From positions 1,128,001-1,192,000 of the forward strand of contig JAFFSR010000347.1 in the NCBI GenBank assembly GCA_017163975.1: 64,000 bases of DNA, given 5' to 3'. Shown piece after piece: positions 1-9,294 of the stretch. The notes under the pieces are model-generated. The model ran no database searches. It saw only the letters and a program-made list of their open reading frames with translations, and was not told the DNA's origin. Origin of the DNA: Anastatus disparis (Eukaryota; Arthropoda; Insecta; Hymenoptera; Eupelmidae). Each line of letters opens with the position of its first letter. The first letter of the stretch is position 1. The position numbers and the translations under genes are program-made.

Positions 1-665
1 GAGGGTTTTTCTAAATTTTAATACCTTTTGACCTAATGAACCCATTTTTCACTTAAGTTGCCTGTTACTAATCAAGTCATGCGAAAAGTCTAATTCTACT
101 GGACTATATAAGAATATTAACATTTACCTGTTATTCGCAACCATATTATAATATTCTTTACCTACACTAATATATAAAGAATGCTCGCTCAAAAGGTTTT
201 GAATATACTTGAAAAAATATGCATGTTATAATTAAAATATAGATTATTAAATTCTTTATGTACCGTATATTTGAAAATTGAATACTTATATATAAAACTG
301 TAAAAACATATATAAAAATTAAAGAATTATGTTGCATTTCACATTGCCGTCTTTGATTGGATTTCATTTAATCAGTTTTGTTACGAATAAAGTATCTATT
401 GATGTTATTATTAAATTCAGTTTTAGAAAATGATTGATTCTAATTCTTTTTATATGTTTTAAATGTATTTTATTATTTCTATATTAGTAATAAACATTAT
501 AATTTTATGGAAATTGGTTATCGTAATTCAAATTTTCTTAAAATTTATCATTGATGGTAATGATGTGACAGCAATAATTATATGTAATTATTTATAAAAA
601 CTTAGAATTAATTCAAACAATTAATTACAATCAACATATAATAAAGATTGATATATATCAATATT
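1..665. repeat. Degenerate copy of the 23.5-24.95 kb foldback element
   Basis: Two blocks resemble the foldback element further on. About 85-205 (CCTGTTATTC, then GAATGCT) parallels the left arm near 23825-23910. About 385-655 (ATTGATTCTAATTCT, TGATGTGACAGCAATAATTA) parallels the right arm near 24690-24950. The centre is shortened and the arms no longer pair well, so this is an older or deleted family member. The small ORFs here are AT-rich noise. Confidence 0.65.
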
Positions 666-1194
666 CAATTTACTTTCTTTTATAGTCACCCTGATGAAAA
701 ACCTCAGGTGATTCATTACCTGATTATTTTTAACAGGGCAACATTATTCAATATATAAAATTATTTCTTGACTAAAAATTAAATTAATTATTCTTTACAG
801 TGTTATTGTATGTTGGAATAGATTATATTTAAATTATGAAAAAAATAAAGCAAAAATAAGTTTTAAAATTTTTTCAGTCAAATAAACAAAGGATATTTTA
901 GTTACCAATCATAAATTTCAAGAAATTCAATGACATCCATTCTTAATCTTATAAGAAAAGAATTTTACATATAGTTACCAGTCACTACGTGTTATTGAAA
1001 ATATTAACAGTATTATATAACCTTGAACTATGAAATAAACAAAAAATTTTTCTTAATTCAGTATTTAAGTATATTGCTTTCTAACCAAGAAAGCATTGTA
1101 TCGATAGAGGAATTTTTTTCTATTTTTACATTAATTTGTACATATTTGGACTCAAGGAGTCGAAAAAAGTGGTTTTCAGAAAATTTCTGTCTGT
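666..1194. other. AT-rich sequence, no gene seen
   Basis: Unstructured AT-rich DNA between the eroded foldback copy and the GT microsatellite. I see no coding signal or clear repeat. The open frames here run into the microsatellite and have no recognisable motif. Confidence 0.5.
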
Positions 1195-1278
1195 GTATGT
1201 GTGCGTGTGTATGTGTGTGCGTGCGTGTGTGCGGGTGTGCGTATGTGCGTGCGTGAATGCGTGTGTGCGTGTGTGTGT
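1195..1278. repeat. GT-rich microsatellite, upstream flank of the gypsy insertion
   Basis: Degenerate (TG)n with interspersed TGCG and TATG. It runs directly into the first LTR base. The same kind of GT repeat resumes after the 3' LTR at 11802, so the retrotransposon inserted into a pre-existing GT tract. The two short overlapping ORFs here are products of the repeat. Confidence 0.9.
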
Positions 1279-1767
1279 GTAAACAAAGACAAACATTCAT
1301 AGCACATTCATACTTATATTCATCTTGCACATTATACTCAAGAGTGATTGAACTCCGTACGCATCATATGTCAAGTCTTTTACCTCGAGACTGCGAAAGC
1401 AAACAATAACGTTATACATTCGCGAGAATACGACACACGAGAAGGCGACGCACAAGAGGCGATCGAATTCTAAACTGCATCACATGCAAAATTCAATCAA
1501 TATTTTCCCCGAAATTATAAAAGTATCAATAATATCATGTTTGCGAAAGAATGCAACTGTCTTTTACCATAATATAAAAACCCAAAAGTCTTTAGCTCGC
1601 AAGCTTAATTTCATACTCATCGTCTAAGGCTACGCTCCGCCTAAAATTATTGTACTAAAGGTTAAGAAGGAGAAATAAAGATAAGTTCAATTCAACATTT
1701 ATATATATACATATACATATATATATATCATCCTATATTATATAGTTATATTAAAAATTCAGTTTCA

Positions 1768-1985
1768 GCCCCCCACTCCCCCCCGTGCCCCCCCACTCCC
1801 CCCCACAGCTCCCAATAATGTTTTGTAAGGAATTCCTACAAAATAACGTAAAATTGTTTGTAATTCTACGATATTTTGTAACCATTTACTTCCTGTATAG
1901 GTCCCCCCCCCGTGCCCCCCTGTGCACCCCCTGTAGCCCCCTGTTGGCCCTCCCACATCACCCCCCACTGCCCCCCCACTCGTGT
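1768..1985. repeat. C-rich minisatellite-like block
   Basis: Two runs of CCCCCNN-type repeats (1768-1813 and 1901-1983, with units such as CCCCCCACT, CCCCCCGTG, CCCCTGT) flank about 85 bp of ordinary sequence containing the palindrome GTAAGGAATTCCTAC. It is extreme in composition against its surroundings. Short ORFs on both strands here (Pro-rich or Gly-rich) are artefacts of the repeat. Confidence 0.8.
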
Positions 1986-2189
1986 AATGACTCGTATAAC
2001 AGTTTATAACTTGCATGCATTATTATGTTAATTAATATAATGTGGTATATCTAATGAAAAACGAAATTATATTTTTAATAATAAAATTTTATTATATAAT
2101 ACTTTGATATTTATACATTAATAAAATTATTAATAGATAAAAAAATTTGTTCTTTATATTATAAATTAATGAATTAAGACTTCTTGTTA

Positions 2190-4235
2190 AAACATTTACA
2201 TGAAGAATAAGTAATTATATTTATAAAACACATGATATATCTGAAAAAACAAATAATAATTTAATTATGATTGTTTATTTATATAAATAAACAATCGAGT
2301 TTCCACACCACCTTACACTTTAAACCTTTGTTATATGTTTATAATAAATTATTTTTAAAATTAACATTCAAATTTTATTATTTTAAAAGTTAATATTTAA
2401 ATTAACAATAAATCTATAAATATATTAAATGAATATATAAAAAATAGGTTTATAATGTAGCGGTATCGCTAACGGCGCGTTGTGATTTTTTTTATAGTGG
2501 AAACCTTCGCCAGTAGCCCTAAAAACTACTTTTTATATAATATATATAATTTTATCTTATAGTTTTTGTATATGTTTCACTGTATTTTGTAATATATTAA
2601 AAAGTTGAAAAAATGTTTTAAATAACTAGTGTTTGAAAAAATTTTATAATTTTAATATAATAATTGATATATCATAAAATTCATTATTTTTTCAATAAAA
2701 TTTATAAATATTTTTATTAAAATGTTTAACATTTTATATAATTATTAAATAAATCTTAAATCACAATGTATAATTTAAATTGAAAAAAATTTAAATATAA
2801 TAATTGATATATCATAATGTTTGTGAAGTCTTTTAAGATTTGAAGGATTATTTTGTTATAATTCCTATGTAATATCTTTTTACTTGCTAATAAACAATAA
2901 AAATAATTATAATAAAAGAAAATTAAATATAGATTCAATTACTACAAAGAATTACTATAAAAATTAATAATACAAATTTAGATACATAAATAAATCATAT
3001 AAACAAAAATGATGGAATGGAATCCGATTGAAGGAAATGATGTTGAAGTAAATGATATTATCGATCAACATTTAATGGATTATTTAAATAATCAAATTGA
3101 AGACCACTTAAATTATGAAGAAGAATATGAATATTATTTAGAAAGCTTAAATGATAATATTTCAGAAGATACAGAAATTTCTCAATTAAATAATATTATT
3201 AATTCATATATTGGCGGGAATGAAGAAAAAGTTGAATACAATAATTGGAATAAAGTACCAGAATATTATAAATATTACGTTAATAAAATTATAGAATATA
3301 AAATTCAAATATGTGAACCAATAACAGAATATTATATTAATCAAAATTATCAAATTTATTCTAGATATTTATTACGATTAGTTAATATTATTAAAAACAT
3401 ATTTGATCAAAATTTATAAAAGTAAGTAATAAAAAGTAAGTTTAATATTTCAAAATTATTTTATTTTATATATATACAAATTAAAATCATTAAAATAATA
3501 TAATGATTTAATGATCTTATGAATATTAATAATAATTACATCACTTATTTTTGAATATTAAAGTAAACAAATTTTTAAATTTTAGTACAAAATATTGATA
3601 TATCTTAAAAAATGTAAAAATAAGTCAAAAAGATATCAAAAAGGAATTATATCAAAATAATCCTATAAATCTTAAGACATAAATAAACATTATGATATAT
3701 CAAATATAATACTAATAAAATTTTTATACCAAATAATTATTTAAAAATTTTCATATAGTTTTAAATTTATTATAATTTTGATCATTAATATCATTTAATT
3801 AATAATAAGTTATTTTTTCACTTATATATTGTACGATATCACTATTTTTTTATTCATATTCAATACATAAAATAAATTATATTATAAATGTATAACTAAT
3901 CTATGAAATATTATCTATAGAATAAAGTGGTTTTTAGGGCTCCTGGCGAGGGTTGCCACTAATCAAAAAACCTAACGCGCCGTAACGTTACCTCTATATT
4001 TCACACAGTTAAAATATATTAGTTAAATTAAAATCTATATTTAAATATTGAAAAATTTATACAATTAAATTAAATATATGAATGCAATTCATCATAATAA
4101 CTAGTTTGAAATGTAAGGTGGTGTGGAAACTCGTTTAGTTTATAAGGTATAAACAATCATAATTAAATTATCATTTGTTTTTCAGATGTCTCATGTGATT
4201 TATAAATGATTAATTTTTCTTTTATTGGTAAAATA
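2190..4235. mobile_element. Long inverted-repeat element carrying one ORF
   Basis: About 2 kb with two arms of roughly 640-700 bp facing each other around a central ~700 bp. Paired stretches: the outer GTTTCCACACCACCTTACA (about 2300) with TGTAAGGTGGTGTGGAAAC (about 4113); a middle block around GCGCGTT, CGCCAG and AGCCCTAAAAA (2475-2530 with 3930-3990); and inner arms around 2800-2890 with 3600-3715. The palindrome TGATATATCA recurs in the arms near 2665 and 2805, with close variants near 2233, 3598 and 3692. The centre holds the 136-codon ORF at 3009. It resembles neither a standard MITE nor an element known to me. Confidence 0.7.
3009..3419 (+). CDS. Unknown acidic 136-residue protein
   Basis: I do not recognise this protein. 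It is the only sizeable ORF in the centre between the long inverted arms, and it stays open for 137 codons in very AT-rich DNA, where stops are expected often. It begins MMEWNPIEG. It is rich in Glu, Asp, Asn, Tyr and Ile, is acidic in the first two thirds, and ends in a more hydrophobic, mildly basic tail (YLLRLVNIIKNIF). There is no signal peptide, membrane segment, Cys/His cluster or nuclease motif. It could be a mobile-element accessory or viral-type protein. Chance cannot be excluded, but the central placement favours a real gene. Confidence 0.5.
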   Translation: MMEWNPIEGNDVEVNDIIDQHLMDYLNNQIEDHLNYEEEYEYYLESLNDNISEDTEISQLNNIINSYIGGNEEKVEYNNWNKVPEYYKYYVNKIIEYKIQICEPITEYYINQNYQIYSRYLLRLVNIIKNIFDQNL

Positions 4236-4302
4236 TATGTAGGATATGAATAATCACCAATGGGGGTTGGCGAGCAGAGCGAGCAGGGGGTACCCCCCCT
4301 AG

Positions 4303-4405
<103 letters not shown>

Positions 4406-4475
4406 TCTTTTATTCTTGGATACCTATCCTAAAGAACCAACGTCCTAAATTACAGTTCTAACGGTTAACATAAAT

Positions 4476-4493
4476 TGGTAGCAGCGGTGGGAT
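4476..4493 (+). promoter_or_regulatory. Primer binding site, tRNA-Leu type
   Basis: TGGTAGCAGCGGTGGGAT starts seven bases after the LTR end. It is complementary to a tRNA 3' end of the form ...CCCACCGCTGCTACCA. This differs by one base from the common eukaryotic tRNA-Leu end (CCCACCGCTGCCACCA), recalled from general knowledge. A Leu primer is inferred. Confidence 0.75.
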
Positions 4494-5042
4494 AGTTAAG
4501 CTAAGTGATAAAAAGTGATTAAATAAAACTCCGATCTCTTAAAATATTTTCTCTCAGGAGAAAACGGAGAACTTTAAAAATTAAAAGAAGTCAAGTGATA
4601 AAAGACAATTGAACAAAACTTCGATATTTCAGGATATCTTCTTTTCAGGAGGAAACAGAGAGTTTTAAAAATCAAGAAAACTTATTTATAATCTGGTGAC
4701 AATAGCCCACACTCTGAGGAGTTGACTACCAGTAGTTGAAGGGTTCATCAAGCTACGTCTGCTCCCCATGGATAAAGAGAGGATCATCTCTACAATAAAA
4801 GAGGACTTCTGCACTGCCGACGGTTAAAGAGACGCAGCTAACCAGATCTTCAAAAAAATCATTTCTTAAAATCTTCAAGTAAGTCGTACAATAATTTTAA
4901 GCACACAGCGGGTTAAGCCGAAAAATAAAGGTGTGTCTAACTTTATGTAACATTTTATTTATAAGCTATTTATAAGACATTCAACGTCTCAAGCCGGAGC
5001 ACACACGCTTAAGAGGTTGACACGTAGGAACATCACCCGCGT
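4494..5042 (+). other. Gypsy 5' untranslated leader with an ~88 bp tandem duplication
   Basis: Noncoding leader between primer site and gag. Two near-repeats of about 88 bp lie at about 4502-4590 and 4591-4680; each runs AAGTGAT..AAA..AAAACT, CGAT, CTCAGGAG/TTCAGGAG, GAGAACTTT/GAGAGTTTT. The rest up to the gag ATG shows no ORF and may hold packaging signals. Confidence 0.6.
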
Positions 5043-6413
5043 ATGTATTGTGATTATCGTGAAAACGATAACGATAGCATAAGATCGGAAAATACCGCAC
5101 GTTCACCTGCATTCCTCTCTGACGTATCTAATAATTTTTACGATACTACCGACGGACCATATAAATTGAAAATAGAATTAAAATCCAGTAAAATGGATAG
5201 CTTATTAGAGAAATTTGAATCTAATAAATATATAACACAATGTGATCAAGAAGAACAAAATGTAGTGCAGGAAATACAACGACAAAAGGAAAAAGCCGAT
5301 GCTTTAGAAAAACAATTGATCTTGTTGACAGAACAATTACAAATATTAACAACTCAAATGACGGAAAATAAAAATCCACCACCGCTCCCAAATGGACCAC
5401 CTGCAGTTAGGGACAACAACCCTAGATTAAATGTGCTTCCAGGACTAACACGGAAACATCACCTATTAATAAGCGAACTTTTAACAGAAAAACGGGAGTA
5501 TGGCGAATCAACAGATATTAGCGCATTTATTGATCAAATTAATCGCGCATCTAGACAACTTAGGTCTGAGCAAGAAATATCAGCGCTTACACGCAAAGTT
5601 ATAGCCGTTAAGTTAAAAGGAAAAACACAAGAAATAGTTGAGAGAAATCAAGTCACTACAGCCGTGCAACTTAAAGAATGTTTAAATACACATTTCGGAA
5701 AATTGGAACTTGAGTATGACCAATTAGCCGAAATGCGTAATTTTATGCGGCAGAGAACAAATGAAAAGGTAGCAGACTACATACAAAGATATAATAACAT
5801 AAATCGGCGTATACAGATTTCAATAGATGGCTTAAATGACGATTTTAGAGACATGCATAGAAGTTATGAAAATAAAAACGCAATTTCAAAATTCATAAGA
5901 GGATTGTATCCAGAAGGCTTGCGCTTAGCTGTTCAACAAAATCGACCACACACTCTACCCATCGCCTATCAACAAGCTTTATACGAAGAAAAACTCCGGA
6001 AAGAGGACGTAGAACTTCGAAACAGAAGTTACAACAAGCATGATGAGAGATCTAGAAGAAATAAATATGAAAAATATTCAAGAGATAGAAGCCATTCTAG
6101 ATATGACTCAAGGAATCGTGAGAAACATTCGACACCCGATAAAATTTACACATGTGATAGAAGTTTTTCGCGTGATCGACAAGAAAATTATCGATCGGAT
6201 AAAAAGGAAAGTAAACCCACATGCTCTCATTGTAATACATACGGCCATGATAAAGAGCATTGTTTCAAACATCAAAATGCGCAAAGAGCAAATTTTCGCC
6301 TCAATGCTTCAAAGAGCAAAACGTATCTAGAGGATTCGGCGCCATGGTCGAAGACCCTAGCCGACCATCAGAACTATTGGGAAAATCAGGATTGCGAGAC
6401 GCTACCTTTCTGA
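5043..6413 (+). CDS. gag: Gag polyprotein of the gypsy element
   Basis: An open 456-codon frame, the only uninterrupted gene of the element. An acidic N-terminus is followed by a probable coiled coil (about residues 72-112, heptad-like Leu/Ile), then a Pro-rich linker, then a capsid-like helical region (about 130-320). The C-terminal part is basic and Arg/Ser-rich (about 325-390). A zinc knuckle of the form C-X2-C-X4-H-X4-C spans residues 394-407. Gag forms the retrovirus-like particle and packages the RNA. The first ATG after the leader was chosen as start. The end overlaps the protease frame, so pol would be made by -1 frameshifting. Confidence 0.9.
   Translation: MYCDYRENDNDSIRSENTARSPAFLSDVSNNFYDTTDGPYKLKIELKSSKMDSLLEKFESNKYITQCDQEEQNVVQEIQRQKEKADALEKQLILLTEQLQILTTQMTENKNPPPLPNGPPAVRDNNPRLNVLPGLTRKHHLLISELLTEKREYGESTDISAFIDQINRASRQLRSEQEISALTRKVIAVKLKGKTQEIVERNQVTTAVQLKECLNTHFGKLELEYDQLAEMRNFMRQRTNEKVADYIQRYNNINRRIQISIDGLNDDFRDMHRSYENKNAISKFIRGLYPEGLRLAVQQNRPHTLPIAYQQALYEEKLRKEDVELRNRSYNKHDERSRRNKYEKYSRDRSHSRYDSRNREKHSTPDKIYTCDRSFSRDRQENYRSDKKESKPTCSHCNTYGHDKEHCFKHQNAQRANFRLNASKSKTYLEDSAPWSKTLADHQNYWENQDCETLPF
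6290..6296 (+). promoter_or_regulatory. Candidate -1 ribosomal frameshift site
   Basis: AAATTTT, read A AAT TTT in the gag frame, fits the X XXY YYZ slippery pattern. It lies in the gag/pol overlap after the zinc knuckle. Slipping back one base enters the frame that carries the protease. No stable downstream structure was tested. Confidence 0.55.
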
Positions 6414-7045
6414 TAGATGAAAAGCACTGGCATCTTTGGATGCGACCCTCAGGAACAGGAGGAAAATTATTAAATTTCCTAGTAGACACAGGAGCAGGTA
6501 TTACATTCATTAAAGCCAAAGTATTGGATCTTAATACTTGTAACCCTATAAAACAACGACCAGAAGAAAGACAAACAATACAGATAGTCAACGGAAATCA
6601 CACAATGCTGGGTAAATGCAAATTGAATGTTTTTGGAAAAGACTTTATATATCACGTTTCAAGCAATAAAATACCCCTCGATGCTAACGGGCTGTTGGAC
6701 CGAGGATGGCTACAACATTATGAAGCATTGATAGATACAGAAAAACATAACATTAGAATTTTCTATGCCGAAAATAACACTTTACAATTCACGTTAAATG
6801 AAAAACCTGTTTATGTAAATCAAGGGGTCAATCTTATAAAAATAGATATAGATATACCAGATGGAGAATACATAATAACCGATCCAAAGGATATAATAAC
6901 ACCAGCAATATATACGGTACGAAATAAAGCTACAATGTGTAACATCGTTAATGAATCGGAAGAAGAAATAAAAATAAATACCGAGATAAAGATAGAAGAA
7001 TTTCAAAAACAGAAACAAAATATTTATGAAACAATTTTTCTATAG
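6297..7045 (+). pseudogene. pol: Gypsy protease region of pol
   Basis: The -1 frame relative to gag. It contains the aspartic protease signature LVDTGAG, with the catalytic Asp codon at 6485, followed by a stretch typical of the retropepsin flap and C-terminal part. The frame ends at a TAG at 7043-7045, and a TAA follows two codons later. The RT reading frame lies in the same register downstream, so Pro and RT would normally be one polyprotein. The two stops are therefore probably disabling. The frame is open upstream of 6297 but lies inside gag there. Confidence 0.85.
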
Positions 7046-7072
7046 AAATAAGTATTTAACAAACAAACATTC

Positions 7073-8108
7073 ATGACAGAAAATAATCATCGTGATAAAC
7101 TTATTATAGACAATACGCGTACATCACATTTACCGAGAGAACAGGCATTAGCAATACAAACATTAGTTAAAGAATATAATGATATCTTTCAACTAGAAAG
7201 GGATAACGCACCATCACTCAAGAATATGTATCACCGTATAGCTTTAACAATAAATCAACCAGTTGTTTCAAAATTATACCGACACCCATTATCGTTACAT
7301 AAGGAAATAGACAGACAAATAGAAAAATTTGAAAACGAAGGTATTATAACGAAGTCAAATTCGCCTTTTGTATCACCTGTTTGGTGTGTTCCAAAGAAAA
7401 TGGATACTTCAGGAATACAAAAATATAGAGTCGTAATAGACTTCAGAAAATTAAATGAATACACACTCCAAGACAACTACCCATTGCCGTCAATAAATGA
7501 GATCCTTGATCAATTGGGAGGTATGAGATACTTTTCTGCATTTGACTTAGCCTCAGGTTTTTATCAAGTACTGGCTTTACCAGAACACAGAGAGCGTACT
7601 GCATTTTCTACTCACAAAGGGCATTGGCAATTTGAACAAATGCCAATGGGCCTTAAAAACGCACCTGCTACATTTCAAAGGATAATGAATTTAAAATTAC
7701 AAGGATTAATAGGCACTATATGTTTCGTATATTTAGATGACATTATAGTATATTCAAAAACCTTTGAAGAACATTTAAAGAATTTACAGATATTATTTGA
7801 TCGACTTAGAATTGCAGGCTTAAAACTGCAACCCGATAAATGCAAATATGTAAAACCAGAACTTGAATATTTAGGACATCTCATCACAGAGAAAGGAGTA
7901 TATCCTAACCTAAATAAATTAGAATGTATAAGAAATTATAAACAACCTTCCAATAAAAAAAAATTCAAATAATTTCTAGGATTATGTGGATATTATAGAA
8001 AATTTATTAAAAATCACGGTAAAATCACAGCACCTCTTAACAAATTAATGAGTAAAAATGTCACTTTTAACTTTGATAATAAATGCGAAAAGGCTTTTGA
8101 AATATTAA
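7073..8108 (+). pseudogene. pol: Gypsy reverse transcriptase, broken
   Basis: The RT fingers/palm region is clear: RVVIDFRKLNEYT, then AFDLASGFYQV with a catalytic Asp, and the YLDD box with its Tyr codon at 7730-7732. A TAA at 7970-7972 interrupts the thumb, but the same frame continues with the conserved FLGLCGYYRKFI motif and on to 8104. A single-base change from CAA would explain that stop. Two TTAA-flanked MITEs follow directly at 8109. RT copies the element RNA into DNA; this copy cannot make a full enzyme. Confidence 0.92.
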
Positions 8109-8498
8109 GTGGCGGTCGTATCATTCTGTCCTTGTCTAATCTTAATTTTAATTATTATATATAAATATAATATATTCATAGAAAAGTAAGACAACCGCCG
8201 AATAGAGCAAAAGACAAGCAAACGATTCTTTTCTATGAAAAAATATGAAATTTTGATTATTTTCCGAATGAAGTCTGAAACGAAAAAACAGTTTAATCAA
8301 CTCAATCAAGTTCGATTGTTTTTCCGTTTCAGACTTCATCCGAAAAATAATAAAAAATTCATATTTTTTTATAGAAAAGAATCGTTTGCTTGTCTTTTGC
8401 TCTATTGGGCGGTTGTCTTACTTTTCTATGAAAATATTTTATTTATTTACAATAACGAAAATTTAGATAAGACAAGGATAGAATGATACGGCCTCCTC
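8109..8498. mobile_element. TTAA-flanked palindromic MITE in pol
   Basis: TTAA at 8105-8108 and 8499-8502. The ends read GTGGCGGTCGTATCATTCTG and its near-complement. The arms pair through CTGTCCTTGTCTAAT, ACTTTTCTATGA and a central AGTCTGAAACG...CGTTTCAGACT. No transposase. The ORFs on both strands here are products of the palindrome. Confidence 0.9.
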
Positions 8499-8502
8499 TT
8501 AA

Positions 8503-8881
8503 GAGGTGGCCGTATAGCTCTGTCCTTGTCTAATCTGAATTTTCATTATTATTAATCTATTAAATATTGTTATACAAAAGTAAGGGCATAGCCCAATAGA
8601 TTTGAGGACGACTAAACGATCCTATTCTATGAGAAAATATTAAATTTTCATTAGTTTTCGAGTAAGGTCTGAAACGGAAAAACAATTAAACTTGATAACT
8701 GTTTTTCCGTTTCAGACCTCACTCGAAAACTAATGAAAATTTTATACTTTTTCATAGAATAGAATCGTTTGCTCGTCCTGAAATCTATTGGGCTATGCCC
8801 TTATTTTTGTATCACAATATTTAATTTATTAATAATAACGAAAATTTAGATTAGACAAGGACAGAGATATACGGCTTCCTC
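8503..8881. mobile_element. Second, adjacent TTAA-flanked palindromic MITE
   Basis: Shares the middle TTAA (8499-8502) with the previous MITE and ends at TTAA 8882-8885. The ends GAGGTGGCCGTATAGCTCTG and ...TATACGGCTTCCTC pair, and so does the centre GGTCTGAAACGG...CCGTTTCAGACC. It is a relative of the first MITE but clearly diverged. It presumably entered the TTAA at the end of the first. Confidence 0.9.
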
Positions 8882-8885
8882 TTAA

Positions 8886-9290
8886 AGGAGAAATTAACAT
8901 TAACGCCTATACTAAAATATCCTAATTTAGAAGAGATGTTCATACTAACAACAGATGCATGTAACGAAAGACTTGGTGCAATTCTCAGTCAAGGTGATAA
9001 CAAGAAAGAAAAAGATTTACCATGCGCCTATGCTTCAAAAACACTTAATCAAGCCGAAAAAAATTATTCAATCACCGAAAGGGAATTATTAGCAGCAGTA
9101 TGGGCAATGCGACATTTTAGACATTTTTTATATGGAAAACCTTTTATTTTAATAACAGATCATGCACCATTAGCAGGTCTCATAAAATCAAAATCACCAG
9201 AAATTGGATCTAGAATTTTAAAACTTTTGTTAAAAATCACACTTTCAACCTATAGTGGAATATAAAAAGGGCAAATTATACAAAAAAAAT
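8886..9290 (+). pseudogene. pol: Gypsy RNase H, truncated; integrase missing
   Basis: pol resumes in register after the second MITE. RNase H landmarks are TTDAC (Asp codon at 8954), ITEREL (Glu codon at 9077) and ITDHAPL (Asp codon at 9158). RNase H removes the RNA template strand after copying. The C-terminal connection shifts frame near 9230, where a KKGK-type tail follows. There it meets env directly: no HHCC zinc finger or DDE integrase core exists in the element. The enzyme is separated from its RT by MITEs and stops. Confidence 0.88.
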
Positions 9291-9294
9291 AGAC

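Larger units (their letters stand above)
1727..4302. mobile_element. Unclassified insertion in the 5' LTR with GC-rich ends
   Basis: About 2.6 kb absent from the 3' LTR. The left end is a C-rich block (1768-1985). The right end is a G/C block at about 4258-4300 containing GCGAGCAGAGCGAGCAGGGG and GTACCCCCC. The interior is very AT-rich and nearly palindromic. Exact ends cannot be fixed because the target was an AT repeat. No transposase is seen. Confidence 0.6.

Noticed and set aside
1023..1330. ORFs on both strands with Cys/Val or His/Thr repeats
   Set aside because: They translate the GT microsatellite.
8148..8486. Two ORFs on opposite strands with similar protein sequence
   Set aside because: Both are translations of the two arms of one palindromic MITE.
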